Part shown: piece after piece, positions 1 to 12,559 of the stretch | Position numbering within the stretch: position 1 is the first letter of the stretch | Layout: each line of letters starts with the position of its first letter | DNA from: Gonatopus flavifemur | Taxonomy: Eukaryota; Arthropoda; Insecta; Hymenoptera; Dryinidae | Reading direction: 5' to 3' | Length of the DNA stretch: 64,000 bases | Assembly (NCBI GenBank): GCA_018340375.1 | Contig: JAFFJZ010000042.1 | Coordinates: 310,001 to 374,000, forward strand | Notes under the pieces: model-generated | Databases searched by the model: none | Seen by the model: only the letters and a program-made list of their open reading frames with translations | Told to the model about the DNA's origin: nothing | Position numbers and translations under genes: made by a program

Positions 1-713
1 TGAATTAGAACTCGGAGAGGAGTTATGAGAAATATTGAAAAATATCCATCACAAAATGAGTGTATGATAAGTTCTCTGGAAGTATAAAAAATTAAGAACC
101 CCATTTTCGCCAGGGAACAGATTAATTGCCGAAAATCCTGTCAACGCAATCCTGAAATAAATATTCTTCGACGAGTTTATGAGGACATAATATTGGAATT
201 CCTATGAAACCCATGACTCTGTACAATACTCTTCTGATGGAAGAAAACATTTGGATAGTATAACCCAGCTCCTATTCCTTCAAGATGCACAATTCATACA
301 ATATATATTATCTGGATCAAATCATTGTATTCCTAGTGGAAATCTATTCCAATTCACAGAAAAAGTCACCATTTCTGAGAGTTCTTCTGAATTTCTTATA
401 ATTTTTCCGAGTTTTGCTGGAAATTCACAGAATTTTTCAGAAATACAAGCTGATGTTCAATTCATAGTTTTACAGAGTTTTATAGATTTTCAAAGATTTT
501 TAGACATTTGCAGAGAAATATTCCCCTAGGTATATTCTATAAATGATATTATAGGAATTTCTTCAAACACGAAAAAACAAATTATTGTAAATTCATGTCT
601 ACGTTACACTTCATCTAATATGAATAATTGTGAGAATAATTTTTCTGGAATGCCAACCATCTTAATATAACGTGTGAATCTATTTATAGAATTTTCGAAT
701 TGAAAAAAAAACT
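1..713. other. Non-coding AT-rich DNA
   Basis: I see no gene here. A copy of a dispersed TTTTCAGA-rich repeat lies at about 395-533 and is listed separately. The remaining sequence has no recognisable coding or structural signal. Confidence 0.5.
395..533. repeat. Dispersed TTTTCAGA-rich repeat, copy 1
   Basis: The stretch is built from variants of 'cagaatttttcagaa' and 'ttttacagagttttatagattttcaaag' and ends in 'gagaaatattcccct'. The same style of sequence with the same kind of ending recurs at about 4590-4735, 17945-18115 and, inverted, 61800-61925. This suggests a degenerate interspersed family rather than chance low complexity. Any short ORF across it reflects the repeat. Confidence 0.45.
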
Positions 714-1064
714 TCAATTCATTTCTTTCAAAGGTAACAATACATTCTGATTAATGATGTCACTATTATTATTGTATGGTATTTGATGAAATGTTTGCAT
801 CGTTGGACGTCGAAGTGGGGTTCTGTTGACCGAGAAAATCGTAGTATCTTCTAACCGAGCTATTAATTCTCCTTGTTGTCCAGGAATGATGTTACGCGAG
901 GAATGCCCCACCAGGGTATTTGCAGTGAGAAGATTTTGATTTATATTCATTGTGTGGGTTAGTTTGCCTTGTAGGTTCTTCAACGAATTGAATTGTTGTT
1001 GCTTGGAGCTTCTATAAACAGTCGAATTGAATATACCTTGTTCGTCTGAATCGGAATCAGAATC
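714..1064 (-). CDS. Possible terminal exon of an unidentified host gene
   Basis: On the minus strand one frame stays open from about 1064 down to a TGA at 714-716. It reads through an acidic DSDSDSDEQG start into an Asn/Gln/Thr-rich tail of about 115 residues. Just upstream is 'acagtaag', which offers AG splice acceptors; a TAA lies in frame immediately before the acidic stretch, so an exon would have to begin after it. The composition (few repeats, balanced codons, a frame longer than its surroundings) is what suggests coding. I do not recognise the protein and see no domain. It could also be part of a degraded transposon ORF. No clear AATAAA follows closely. Confidence 0.35.
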   Translation of the reverse strand, partial: DSDSDSDEQGIFNSTVYRSSKQQQFNSLKNLQGKLTHTMNINQNLLTANTLVGHSSRNIIPGQQGELIARLEDTTIFSVNRTPLRRPTMQTFHQIPYNNNSDIINQNVLLPLKEMN

Positions 1065-1234
1065 TTACTGTATTCCACTCTTACGCACTGAATCTGGGAT
1101 CGACATATTACAATGATGAAATATAAGGGTACTTGATATTTGAATAATTAATAATACCTTGGATAGATGGAAGATTCTTGTAATAGCACATATCCTGAAT
1201 CGAGATCCCTGCGACTGTCCTTGTATAGTGCATA

Positions 1235-1514
1235 CCCTGTTGAAAAGGTCTCATAAAGTCAAACAAAACCTAGTTATTCCTAGGACAGAAACCGCATGAA
1301 ATCTAGTACATAAACTTGATTTTTATTAGGATTTATGAGATTTTGCCAATAACTCTGATTGAATCTTATAAGGTTTTTATAAAACTCATATGAAATCATA
1401 AAATCCCATAAGGTCTAGGACAGAAACCGCATATAAACTGATAAAAACTCATTAGAATCTTATATAAACTGATAAGATTTATATATGAGAATTTATGAGA
1501 CCTTTCCAATAGGG
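1235..1514. mobile_element. MITE with TA target duplication
   Basis: The ends are inverted copies: CCCTGTTGAAAAGGTCTCAT on the left and its imperfect complement, ending CCAATAGGG, on the right. TA flanks both sides (1233-1234 and 1515-1516). Inside, 'ctaggacagaaaccgcat' occurs twice in direct orientation (about 1279 and 1416). The 280-bp length, lack of coding and TA flanks fit a non-autonomous Tc1/mariner-type MITE. Confidence 0.6.
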
Positions 1515-1516
1515 TA

Positions 1517-4500
1517 CCTTGGCCGTAGAGCTGAAGGTTCTCACAAAAACAAGTCAGTATGAGAATGTATCATACAATTTGTAGTGACGTTTACATGGTA
1601 TCTGACGGAAATACATAGCAAACTGATGTCAAAACTGGCGAAAATGATCAAAATAAAAACTTACATCAAAATATACAAGGATTATACTCTAAATTCGCTC
1701 CAAGCATACACTGATAGGAAGACGACCCAGTTGGGAATAACCAGGCCATTCGTGGTTGCAATAAGTTGAAATCTGGTTCTGCTCCACCGGGAAATATGAT
1801 TGTGACGTCCAGAAAAAGTGGTTCAAGCCAAAATTAACCGCATATTGTGGTGATTACAACAAGGAAGGAAATTTGGTCTCTCTTACCAGGAAAATGTAGT
1901 TATTTTTGGCTTCGATCATTTTTTCACCATGATATTTCATAATAAATAGAACCAGATTTCAAGTTATTGCAACCAGAATGTTTCAACCAGGTCGGTTTTC
2001 TGCGAGTGTATTATTCTGCCTCTCCATTCTGTTGAAAAAATTTCAATCCAAATTATATCAAAATTGACCAAACTGAGATCCAGTTAGGAAAGTTTTCGGG
2101 ATAGATATTTGGATTTTTAATGGACTGTAATCAACGCAATTCATGTATTCATTGACAGCTCAGTATCTCGTTATTCGATTACTGATTCGTTTCAATGAAC
2201 GATTCAAACTCCAGCAACATGAAATTTACTCCAATTATTGGTAATGTGTGACCAAGTTTCAGTATTGTATATTTAGTTCATCGGCTGCGCATAATAGTCC
2301 ATATGCAAAATTAATCTCATTTAGTATATCAATGTAATCCTGAGGTTTTTAGATCGGATAATCGGAATATCCAGTTATATTCACCACATTCGTGGTCATT
2401 TGCTGGTTATTAACAATCCACTTGTTTATAATGACTCTATGATGGATCTATTAAGTTTACAGGAAAATTGTTCGAATGAAAAAAAGGTTCTGTTGTCGAG
2501 AAGAAAAGATTTTGTTTGAACATTTTCTGGATATCGTCATTATTCATTCGAATAAATGGAATCATTAATTAATTCAAAAAAATGTTCAAATGATGCTCCT
2601 TGCTCACAATAACATAAACTTATTTTGTTCGAACAGTTTTTTTCAACACTCATAAAACAATTATGTACAATTGAATTGTTGACAACAAACAAAGTTTACA
2701 AAAATAATTAAATATTCGGATTCTCCAACTCAAAAACTTCAAGATGACGTTGGTAAGTTGAATGGACATAGTTTCGTATACAGACTTTTATGTACAGCCG
2801 ATAATCAGTCGATTGTTACATTGCTTTACATTCTATTGTCAAAACCTTTGGTGAAATTAAAAACATCTTCTATAATACAAAAAGATTGCACAATTCAACG
2901 GCATTCGATACCTTTGCGGGAATTATTAGATTGCTGAATCTCTTCCACCACTGTTCTTGGAAACGGATGAAAAGTTCAAGAAATCATTAGTACCTGCATT
3001 TTTTTCATAAATTGAACAGGATGCATCTTCTTTGAATCATGAGAGAAGTGCAGGTACTAATTATTTTTTATTTAACTCAGCTACACTGTTAAAAAAATTC
3101 TCAAATTTAATGGAAATTTTCATATGAAATTTAATAATTCCATATTGAATTGTTTATGAGTAATGAAATTTTAGAATTAATCATCAGAACGTAAGAGATT
3201 AATTATCAAATTTAAGAATATCTTATTAAAACTAAAAAGAAAATTCTTAAGATTGAGAATTATATTGTTCAAATTAATATAAATTATGAAATTTAATAGA
3301 TTGTTTTATGTGAAGAGTCTCATAACATGTTCGTGAAAGTTAAATCAGATTTCCTGTGTATTTTTGAGAAAACTGGTTGGAGAAATCCAATAACTTTTGA
3401 GGTACTGAATGACGCTAAAACATGCACTGAGAGAACAGTTTGATTATATTTAAGAGATATGTTTCGAATATGGCCAGAGCTGGGGAATTATTTAAAATAA
3501 AATCATTGTAAACTATTCTAAATATGCATTGAGGGTTACATCAGCACTTCATATTTTGGAATAATGATTAATTTTCTTCAGTATTTTGTATATCAGACAT
3601 ACTATTGTTAGTATTCTGTATTGTACAATGAAAACGTACATATTCGAAACATATTTTTGAAAATATTTTGTGAATAGTATTAGAGATAGATTTTTTCAGT
3701 TCTTTGACCAGATCTTATATACTCATTTAAAGTATAAAATACATGAGATTTTGAAGGAAGCATTTCAAATATGAAATGTCGGAGGAAATAAATTTCAAAT
3801 CTGAGATATATGACGTTGGTTTCCATTTCCATACGATGTTAGAATATTTTCATTTCAAATAATTTCCTCGCTCTGAATACGGTGAACTATATACTCATTG
3901 AATATAATTTAATATTATTTCACTGGTCAAATTCGACATTTGATTAACCAAGAATATTCAATTAATATAAATGCCATTTTCATTCATTCACAGGAAATAA
4001 ATATGAGTTAATTTAAATAAAATTTGGTCTCATTGAAAAAATATTCAATCCGCCGTATTCAAAACAATATTCAGTAAATATAACTGAAGTCTTTGCTCAA
4101 TGTAATAATCAGTTTAATATTGACAGTCAAGTCCTTCCCTTATTAAAATCATCATTTTTCACTATTTTAACTTCTATTAGTGTGTATTTCCATTTTGACC
4201 ATTTCGACCAGAATTTTGTGAAAGAACCGAGCCGGTTGAGACCGGATGAAACCCTGGTTTAAACCATGAATGGCAGAAATTGGGCGAACCCTGGTCGCTG
4301 CTTCCATAAACTCCAACATTCCTTGACGTTTCCCGGGTATCATCAACTCTGCTCTTTCTCTAATGAAACAAAAATGAGACCATCATTGTCAGAACCATTG
4401 TAAGAAAGTTAATGAAGAATATTTTGAAAAAACTTTACAAACCTTGGTTCGTTCTCTTCTTTGCTATCTGGCGCGTTGGACCTTACCATAAGGTGTATCG

Positions 4501-5286
4501 GATTAATATATGACTCTCTTAGGCAGTGGCGGGGTGAGAGCTTGTCTGCCATTTCGTTCCTATTTGTCTGGGAAGGATGTGAGGAACTCTGAAAGGATCT
4601 GTACAAAATGTTCCAGAAATATTAGATTTTTCAGAAAAATTTCAGAGTTTGTCAGTTTTACAGAGAGAATGCAGCGTTTTTCCAGAGATCATTCATAGTT
4701 TTGCAGACATTTTCCAGTAAAATATTTCCATACGGGAACCGTGTATTAGGATCTTGTATCTTGTTTTTGAACATGTTAATATAATCCGTACGAAAATTTT
4801 CCTCGTCAATGCCAAATTTTTGTATTTCTTCCCCCATTTTTTTCTCAAAACGTGGAAAAATAATATGGGAATTTGGCAAGTTTATGGAAATAGACAGGGA
4901 AAACTTCTCTACGGGAAAGTATCTTGGTTAAACAAACCCTTAAAATTCTTTTGAATTAAATCGAATGAAATTTTAGTCTCTTTGATGGAATTTGACCAGA
5001 AACAAAAAGCTTTCTATCGTAAAAATTCATTGAATTTCATCAAGTCTTATTGAAGAATTATCAGATAAGATTGAAGCAAACTTTGGTCCGTTTCAATGAG
5101 ATTTGGTGAGTTTCGGTGAGATTCAACTAGTTCATTCAATCACAGTTGGACACGAAGTACAATTTTCCAATAGCACATTACATATATGTATGTATACATC
5201 CAAGTAACACAAGAAGTTCTAAGAATGTGATGTAGTATTATGAAATGGATATTTTTTCTAGCTTTTCATCATTGAAACAGAATTCG
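1517..5286. other. AT-rich non-coding stretch
   Basis: I find no supported gene in this 3.7 kb. A sequence beginning ACACTGTTAAAAAAATTCTC near 3084 resembles one end of a MITE, but I could not find its partner. A dispersed repeat copy is at about 4590-4735. The short ORFs here have no family resemblance. Confidence 0.45.
4590..4735. repeat. Dispersed TTTTCAGA-rich repeat, copy 2
   Basis: It contains 'gatttttcagaaaaatttcagagtt' style runs, then 'tttttccagagatcattcatag', and ends 'aaaatatttccatacgggaa'. The ending matches the inverse of the copy near 61.8 kb ('ccccgtatggaaatatttc'), so these two copies share a boundary. Confidence 0.45.
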
Positions 5287-5825
5287 TCAATATGTAAATT
5301 GAAAATGAGTCATGTAACTAGGTATCTCACCACATTTGAATCCATGTTTCCACTTCTCCATATTTCCTTGACGAATTAATTCGTTTATTGCGGCACTATT
5401 AGTTGAAAGCTGGTCACATACAGTAGCCACAATGTCTAAACCCGTTCCAACTACAGAAGTAACAACATCTCTGATGTATTTAGCTAAATCATGCGTTTTT
5501 GTTTCGTCTTCACAAAATCCGTAAGACACAGGGATTTTCCAACCGGAATATAGTCCTCAGATCATAAAAACAATTGCATGATCAGCAAACTCATTAGTTT
5601 TCTTGAAACCGAAATCTTCAAAGTCATATTGTACTTGAGGGGTCAACTTCATTTCGTCCCACAAAAGGAAGCACGGTTTTTCCTTGGGATCGTTCATTTT
5701 GGCAACGGTTCGCTGTAGGTTCCATTACTATGGGCTATATTCTAGGTTTCAATTTAATCTTTTTCATCAAATTCAAAAGCGTTGAGACACTTGGCAACGT
5801 AAATAATTTGTATAATAAATTGTAA
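5287..5825 (-). pseudogene. P-element-like (THAP9-type) transposase relic
   Basis: Read on the minus strand this encodes the RNase H-like core typical of P-element/THAP9 transposases. In order I see an LPSVSTLLNLM-type stretch, LQRTVAKMNDPKEKPC, then LLWDEMKL (its D is the expected first catalytic residue), FEDFGFKKTNEFADHAIVFM, SGWKIPVSYGFCED, and LDIVATVCDQLSTN (second catalytic-type D). The frame breaks near 5725. A TGA sits in frame where the family normally has Arg after FMI, consistent with CGA to TGA. After KCG there is a GTGAGA that could be a 5' splice donor, and recognisable protein ends there. No THAP domain or C-terminal part was found nearby. The family assignment is strong; function is lost. 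Confidence 0.75.
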
Positions 5826-6237
5826 CATGCTCTGGACTGTCTGAATAAAGAAATCGCCAAGATTTTCTGATCCAATGTGAACTTCCTCCCCTGAAAGATC
5901 ATTTAATACTGTTTCATCATCACATTGTAGATAGTAAGAGCATCATAGATGCTCGCAAACATCTGAACTTGATCCAAAACATTCTATTGAATACTCAAGA
6001 AGCCGAATAAAAAGGAAATTTGAAGTTTATCAATTTTTGTCTTCTGTGATATGATTGGTATAAAATGAATTAGTGTCATACTAATTGATGTTTCCGCATG
6101 CTGTAATAATTTCCCTGCTTGAGGGAATCCATGAAATCCACCGAAATTCAATCGAATTGAATTTGACAAGAACGTTGTCCAGGCTTCAATACAATTTGGG
6201 CAGATTGAAGAGGTTTTGCATTAAGATGATCTCTGAC

Positions 6238-6439
6238 GATGCAACCCGAGACGAACCCTTCTGACAAATTATTCGAAAATGAAGCAATAAAATGAAAATA
6301 TGGCTCTGTACAAACCATCTTTACTGATTGAAAAAGGTCTGCATAGAGCGATAGTCTGATTTCATTGCTTCATTTTCGAATAATTCGTCAGAATAGATAT
6401 AGCCGTGTCTTTTTCCAACTAATGAGCTCTGGTTGCATC
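6238..6439. repeat. Imperfect 200-bp inverted repeat
   Basis: The left arm starts gatgcaacc and contains 'ttctgacaaattattcgaaa'; the right arm contains the complement 'ttcgaataattcgtcagaa' and ends ggttgcatc. A related sequence ('cattttcgaataattt' next to 'gtacagagcgatattttgat') occurs near 14200-14260, so this may be a small MITE family. It lies about 400 bp upstream of the P-like relic; a link to it is only a guess. Confidence 0.5.
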
Positions 6440-7689
6440 TTCAGGAATCGTTGGTATGGATTGGTAATGACGGTTGAAATATGTTCCCTAAATGTATGCA
6501 ATTTAACAAACACCAATTGAATTCACAATGCAATAAAAGAGATTATCGAAAATATCGATAGCATGCTCGTGGAAGTAATCGATGAACATGTGTTTCCATA
6601 ATATCTGTTTTCCATAAGGTCATCCTATTCAGTATGACGAATAGGAACGGATTAAGATGGATAAAAATTAGATTCTCAGTTTGAGTGTTGATATCTGTTC
6701 CTATGCGAATATCTGTTTCTATGTTTCTGTGTCCATTTAAAATTCATTTTTATCTGGTATTTTCAACAGGGAGGGCTGATGATTCTTGGATATATATATG
6801 GTTCAAATAAGTTAAAAAATTTTCTCTGGTAACATGATACAGTGAGAAAATAGAAAAGAAAGTAAGCAAACTTACATATCACAAAAAATAATACGAACAT
6901 CGCAAAATGTGGAATTTGAAAAAAAACTACCCACGAGACACAGTTTCATTAAGGTGAAATAATTGTGATGAAACTTTGTCACAGCTGTTACATCACGAAG
7001 GTATGTTTCAGTTACATTGAATCGGTATAACATATTTGATTGTTATGCAACAGTAATGTTGAGGTTTCAAAAGAGTGACTGTTATATAACCACCACAAGT
7101 TGGAGTATGAAATCACTCGGTTGATACCTCGTTGCAAGAACATGCTGTATTACATTACGGCAACAATAATTGTTTGTTGGGTAATTGCATGCCAAACCAG
7201 ATTTCGCTGCACATGCAAGGGCAGGAATATACGAACCATAAGTTTGAATATTGAATTATTGTATATTCTGAACAAGCAAGGAACTTTTTTGAGCACTTAC
7301 CTTTAGGTACTTACTCCAAATTATTTTTAATATTCGCAAAATCAGGGTCCCTGCAATTCACTTTTGAAATAACTTAACGCGCTCTTTACTTATCCGAGAC
7401 AGCACCACTGATCCTGATGTATTCATGAAGGATTGTTCATGAATTCATCATGGGATTCTTTGTAAGCACCCGTTGTGACAGTTCTGAATGAGTTCTTTAC
7501 TAACTCCTGGTAATAAAAAAAAATTTTTATGGAATCTTCGAGAATCTGTTATCTGAGGAATCGGGGATTGATTTGAGGCATGCTTCTACAGTGTGGATGT
7601 AGCACCCAAACAGCAAAAACTTCATGAAAAAATCCTTCATTCACGACTCATTTTCAACTTCACAATTCATAAAACGAAGCAGGGCTGTA
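6440..7689. other. Non-coding stretch
   Basis: I see no gene, clear repeat or RNA here. Short ORFs such as 7100-7306 have no recognisable features. Confidence 0.4.
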
Positions 7690-7924
7690 GAGCAAAGAAG
7701 CGCAGTGGCGGCCGATACTTCAGGGAGTACCTGCACCAAATGGGGAAAGTAGCGTCCCCTGAGTGCCTCTATTGTCCCGACAAGAGGGACCATGCCGCGC
7801 ACACGTTTTTCGAGTGTGCTCGGTGGGAAGCACATCGGGTGGCGCTACAAACGGAGCTCGGAGACATCACTCCCGAGAACACTGTGGGTCTGACGCTCCG
7901 AGATGACTCCAGTTGGCTCCAGTT
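7690..7924 (+). pseudogene. R1/LOA-type LINE C-terminal zinc-finger fragment
   Basis: The frame encodes YFREYLHQMGKVASPECLYC, followed by CPDKRDHAAHTFFECARW. This gives a C-x2-C-x7-H-x4-C arrangement with the conserved Trp that ends the ORF2 protein of R1-clade non-LTR retrotransposons. Only this tail is present; there is no RT or endonuclease upstream, and downstream the frame runs into unrelated sequence ending at 7928. A 3' fragment is the usual result of 5'-truncated LINE insertion. The GC content is visibly higher than in the flanks. Confidence 0.7.
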
Positions 7925-7928
7925 TTAA

Positions 7929-8370
7929 ACGATTTCCATTCCAATTGGCGGAAAAATGTGGAAAAAATTTTTTCCTCCAATTTTTTACTTCCATGTTCGA
8001 TTGCAATAATATTTGTACCACGCTTGAGTTATGATCCTATAGCAGTTTCATTTGTATTTCATTCCCATCAGTTGAGAGATATGAAAAAGTTTTCTTACAA
8101 TCCGCAATATTTAACAATATTGGTGTTTATCCATTAGATGGCATGACGGATGAATTCTCAAGAGATATAGAATTTATTCCTCATGTGAATATGGGGGACA
8201 TGAGAGTAATGTATGATTCTCTATACCGATTTTTTCTATGTGTCTTGATTTGTTTGCATCGAGATTCAGCTGTGAAATGATCTGAATTTAAGACTTTCTT
8301 TTTACAGTGTTGCCTTGGATGGGATACCAACTCATGTTTGGAAAGAAAAGAATTAAGCTCCACTCAAATG
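7929..8370. other. Non-coding stretch
   Basis: Sequence between the LINE tail and the first MITE. No gene or structure recognised. Confidence 0.4.
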
Positions 8371-8625
8371 CACCCAGAAAAACGGCACACTGGAGTTGAT
8401 TCAACCAAACCTTTTTGAAATCAACTAAAATTTATTCAACTCAACTACAATGTCTATTTATACATGAACCTAATAGAGTTGTAGTTGGGTCAAATAAACA
8501 ATTCATTCCATCGAAATAAATTTTTATTCGTTTGAAATAAAATTTACTCGAATCAAGTGAAATTTTATTGGATGCAATGAAATGTCTAATAGGTTCATAT
8601 TCAAGTTAACCATTTCTCTGAGTGT
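8371..8625. mobile_element. MITE with CACYCAGARAAA ends
   Basis: The left end reads CACCCAGAAAAACGG and the right end, read on the other strand, begins CACTCAGAGAAATGG. Inside are further inverted pieces ('tgaacctaatagag' and 'gtctaataggttca'). No coding sequence is present. It shares its terminal motif with the next MITE. The target duplication is unclear. Confidence 0.5.
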
Positions 8626-8708
8626 GACTTCATCCTGTTGTCTTTGATTTAATTCTATCGAACAGCGTGAAATAGCTTTATATGCTACATTGAAAGAAGT
8701 TTACTACG

Positions 8709-8867
8709 CACTCAGAAAATTTTTCAGTCATTTCAACTGATCAGGTTGACTGAAAAACACGACAACCGCTTTTTGCAGTTGATCCAACTATTTTTTCGGT
8801 TATTCCAACTGTAATGATACAGTTGTCTCGATTTTGTTAATTGAACTGATGCGAATTTTTCTCAGTG
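8709..8867. mobile_element. Short MITE, same terminal motif
   Basis: It is a 159-bp element with left end CACTCAGAAAATTTTTCAG and right end that reads CACTGAGAAAAATTCGC on the minus strand. The interior repeats 'cagttga' and 'caactg' in both directions. It lies 83 bp from the related element at 8371-8625 and has the general character of the MITE at 58789-58984. Confidence 0.5.
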
Positions 8868-9904
8868 CGGGATTATAGGAACGGAGAAACATGCTGACTT
8901 CCAATGGAATTCATCGTAAAACATTGTGAATTTGATCAGGCTTCGATTGGCATGTTATAGTGAATTTCATTGGGGAATCAGTATGTTCCTCACTTCCTAT
9001 GATCCCCTAGTACATTTAATTCTGAATTTCCCTTAGTGTATGGCAATAAGATATAAACCTTCATAGTAAATAAAAACTTATTGTTTCAATATAACCGGGG
9101 AACGATAAATGGGAATGATCTATCGTGAAATAACACTGGCAATCTAGTTTCTTCAAATGAAAGAAAATTTTCTTTGCCCTCATTCTAATAAATCGTTTTT
9201 TCAATGGACGAAAATTCGGTTGAATAGATAAATGGTTTATCAAACTGAAATAAAGAATTTTCAAATTGAAACAAAAATATTTTCTTCCTCAAAATTGAAG
9301 AACATGATTTCAATTCAATGAAAAATATTTCCATAATAATGAATTAATTTTTCCATTGGAAACAAGGTTTATCAGAATGAGGGCAAAGAAATTTGCTTCG
9401 AATCTAAGAAATTTGCTTCGAATCTGAGAAATTTTCTTTGAATCTGAGAAATTGGGTTCTAAGTGAAGGTAATCGATGTTAAATGTTTCAATAACATAAG
9501 AATAATAGATATTTTTCCATATAGACAGATTTATTTCTCTCCATGAAAAGAACCTCTCATTGCTGAGTTTCCCGATTTCACAAATAAAAACTCGGGGAAA
9601 TTATGTTTCAGCACGTAAAAAGCAAGTTGAGTGAGTCAGAAAAGTAGTTTGGGAGATGCATAGGAATTCCCTGACTTTTCCCTGATTTTCCCGGTCTAAA
9701 AAATTCCCTGACTTTCCCCGGTTCTCCTGAAAGTGGCCACCCTGAGTGCTATTCCTTTTCATAACATAATGTGCTTGGAATAGCGTGCTGTCAATTCAGT
9801 ATTATAAACAAACTTGAGCTTGTCATGGGTGCATGTAATGGTGAGATCATGCATTCATCATGGGACCATTCGCTCCCCATACCATGTTCGCATAAACATA
9901 TTGG
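8868..9904. other. Non-coding stretch with a 20-bp tandem repeat
   Basis: No gene recognised. The only structure is the short tandem repeat at 9385-9455. Confidence 0.4.
9385..9455. repeat. Tandem repeat, 20-bp unit, about 3.5 copies
   Basis: The unit AAGAAATTTGCTTCGAATCT occurs twice exactly or nearly so, then as 'gagaaattttctttgaatct' and a partial 'gagaaattggg'. Confidence 0.7.
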
Positions 9905-9932
9905 AATGCGGAAACACCTTGGTACCATCATG
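9905..9932. repeat. Dispersed 28-bp direct repeat (partner at 14019-14046)
   Basis: The core GCGGAAACACCTTG-TACCATC is shared with 14019-14046 with one difference over 28 bases. Looser similarity ('ccattatgg', 'catcatgccaac') continues around both copies, so both are pieces of one older interspersed repeat. Confidence 0.55.
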
Positions 9933-10568
9933 ATAGAATTCATGTGTGAAACAATTTGCAGAATTATTCCTCCATTATGGACGCATTTTTGTCTCACGTA
10001 ATGCTGCTTTGATGATGCCAACAACATGGCTCATTTTTCTCACTGTGTTATGGCTGAATATGTTGACATAATCGTCCAAAATTGTGTCACGTTATGTGAC
10101 GCGAAATGTAACAATTACGTTACCAAGTTTTGCCGTAATATAAAGCTGAATCTTAACGGAGCGTTTCAACCCAGGTATCACATTACTTAGTAAACAATGT
10201 TGGGGATACATTATTGAACGAGGTGAGTGGACAAAATTGAATTCAATCTATCGTTTGATATAGTATTTATCAAAATGATCAATTCCAATCGTTGGAAATC
10301 CCGGGTTGAGTTTTAGTCTCAAGAGATTCTGTTCAAGAAAAAACAGCGTCGTTTGAAAAATATAAAAATTTTTATCGATTCATCATTGTATTTTATTCCA
10401 ACATTTTTGTTCCAAAATTGATATTTTGAAATTCAAGGGCCAGTAATGTTCATCCTCCGATTCACAAAATACCAGAGTTACCATCGGATCACGTTTTCTT
10501 GGGATAGAATACTTGAGACTGAATTAATCAAAAAATTTCAAATTTCCAAGGATTATTCTTTGCGACTT

Positions 10569-10672
10569 CATCTACTTTTGTATAGAGCCTAAATTTTGAA
10601 TTTCAAAAATATTTTCTTTTCAAAGAATTTCCCTCCGAAATTCAAAATTCATGCTCTATATAGACGTAGATG
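10569..10672. repeat. Inverted repeat (hairpin), about 36-bp arms
   Basis: The left arm 'catctacttttgtatagagc' plus 'ctaaattttgaatttc' pairs with the right arm 'gaaattcaaaattcatgctc' plus 'tatatagacgtagatg'. The loop is about 30 bases. It is probably a degenerate foldback element. Confidence 0.6.
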
Positions 10673-12559
10673 AGATCTCAAAGGAGTTTAGAGGATTTTA
10701 CTGCCAAAAAACGGGAGCCGATGATAACTGTGGTATCCTCTTGAAAAGTCTCATTGAGAATCACCAATTCGCGTTGGAATTGGGCGAAGGTCTCATTAGA
10801 TCTCATCCGTCATCTCATTCGTCAATGAGATTTGGTCGATGAATCTTAGACAATGTTCTGTCCAGATCTCATAAAATTCCATTATATTAGATTCAATGAG
10901 TTTCTTTGAGGTGATACTAGCAGAGTAGCAGCAGTCAAATCGGTTATAGCAAACTATTGGCAAACACTTCAACTTAACCAAATGTAACGTCCTCGGATAA
11001 ATTTTTGATTCATTCATATAATATATGTGTATATGTATTCATATATACACAGTATCCATATATACAAATATTCATATATTCATTCAATTTATATCTATAT
11101 ATATTCACTTTAATTATAATAGAATTGACATTTTCATCAAAGATTTTTCCTTCTTAAAATAAGGAATGCGTTAAATCGAGAAGAAGAATTCTATTTCATA
11201 CGTGCAAGAAGTATGCATGATGAAATCATTCTTGTCTGTATCGATACTCCGTGAAGAACGGAACAATGGTACGCTGTGTGCACACATGCATGTACGCACA
11301 CCAATGCGTACCTATACATCTTGACTCTGGAGTGCAATACGACTCTCGAACATAGGTCGACGAAATGGACATAATCATAATAGGTCCATTAACAAATCTT
11401 CGACGAGTCACCTCTTATGATTCCTGTACTCTTAATACTTTCTTTCTGATTGAAAGTTATTCCTCTTAGTTTTAATTATAATCAACAACAATTTCACATG
11501 ATTTTATTTACAGGGTCATCTCTTTTCAATATTCTATCATTACATGAAAATTTCAATCCTTTAAGACAAAATCAGATATCTGTATGAGGTAAGAGGTAAT
11601 CACCTGTACAGTAACTATCGTGGGGAATCGGAATGATAGATAGCATGTAGTTTTTTCTTGTTTTATGCAATTGCATCATATTTCTAAGGGCTTATATAAG
11701 TTTTACCACGTTACTCTGTAAAAAGGGAAGGAAATCTAATCAAATCGAATGAAAGAATCGAGTCTAAATGACACCTTCGTTCGAGAGCATGTTAAAGGAA
11801 TATGTGATTGATTGTAATCAATAACAATAATATAATTCATGATTTTTCAGTCTAGAACCAACTCGCATGCTCTGAAATTGATCGAATCTCCTATTTACGA
11901 TACGAGTATGTCATTCATTACAATTGACAATTTGACAGGATAGCAATAATTAATAATAATAGTTATAAGAATATTTATGGAAATTCCATATCATTGAATC
12001 TGAATAGGAATGATTAAAATGCATGTTGCATTATATGCAAGAACAGTGTTATTTTCATTGTAGTGCATGGTTTAAAACAGAATGAATTCGAGTTTAGTCA
12101 TGTGTAATTTTTCATAATTAAATGATTTTGATTTCATGAATTAATATTATCATAAGTTAGATTCGGGTTGTATGGGAGAATACTTTCATTTGATATAGTA
12201 CATTTTCATCCAACGAATTTTTTACGGTTTTTGGTCAGACAGGGGGTTTTTTTTTAGAATATTTTTCAATCAATAATAATTTGGCAGTTTTATAATATGT
12301 GGTTCATAGATCCCATGGACTGGAATTTTTTTATCCGAATCATCATCGCAAGACCAAACTTCCTTTCGATAAGGTAAAGATTTATTATAAACGGAAACCT
12401 GAAGAATATTCCTCGGGTTCCAACATTGGAGGCTTGATAACCAATGTTATGTTTATGTCACTTATAAACATTACACGCTCTCTCATGACTTCGAATTTAG
12501 TCATTGATGCTGTGCGTGAGAACAATACGGAAGAAGGGATGTATAAGTTATCTAACCAA
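10673..12559. other. AT-rich non-coding stretch
   Basis: No supported gene. A (TA)-rich low-complexity run with 'atatatgtgtatatg' style sequence lies at about 11015-11105. Confidence 0.4.
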
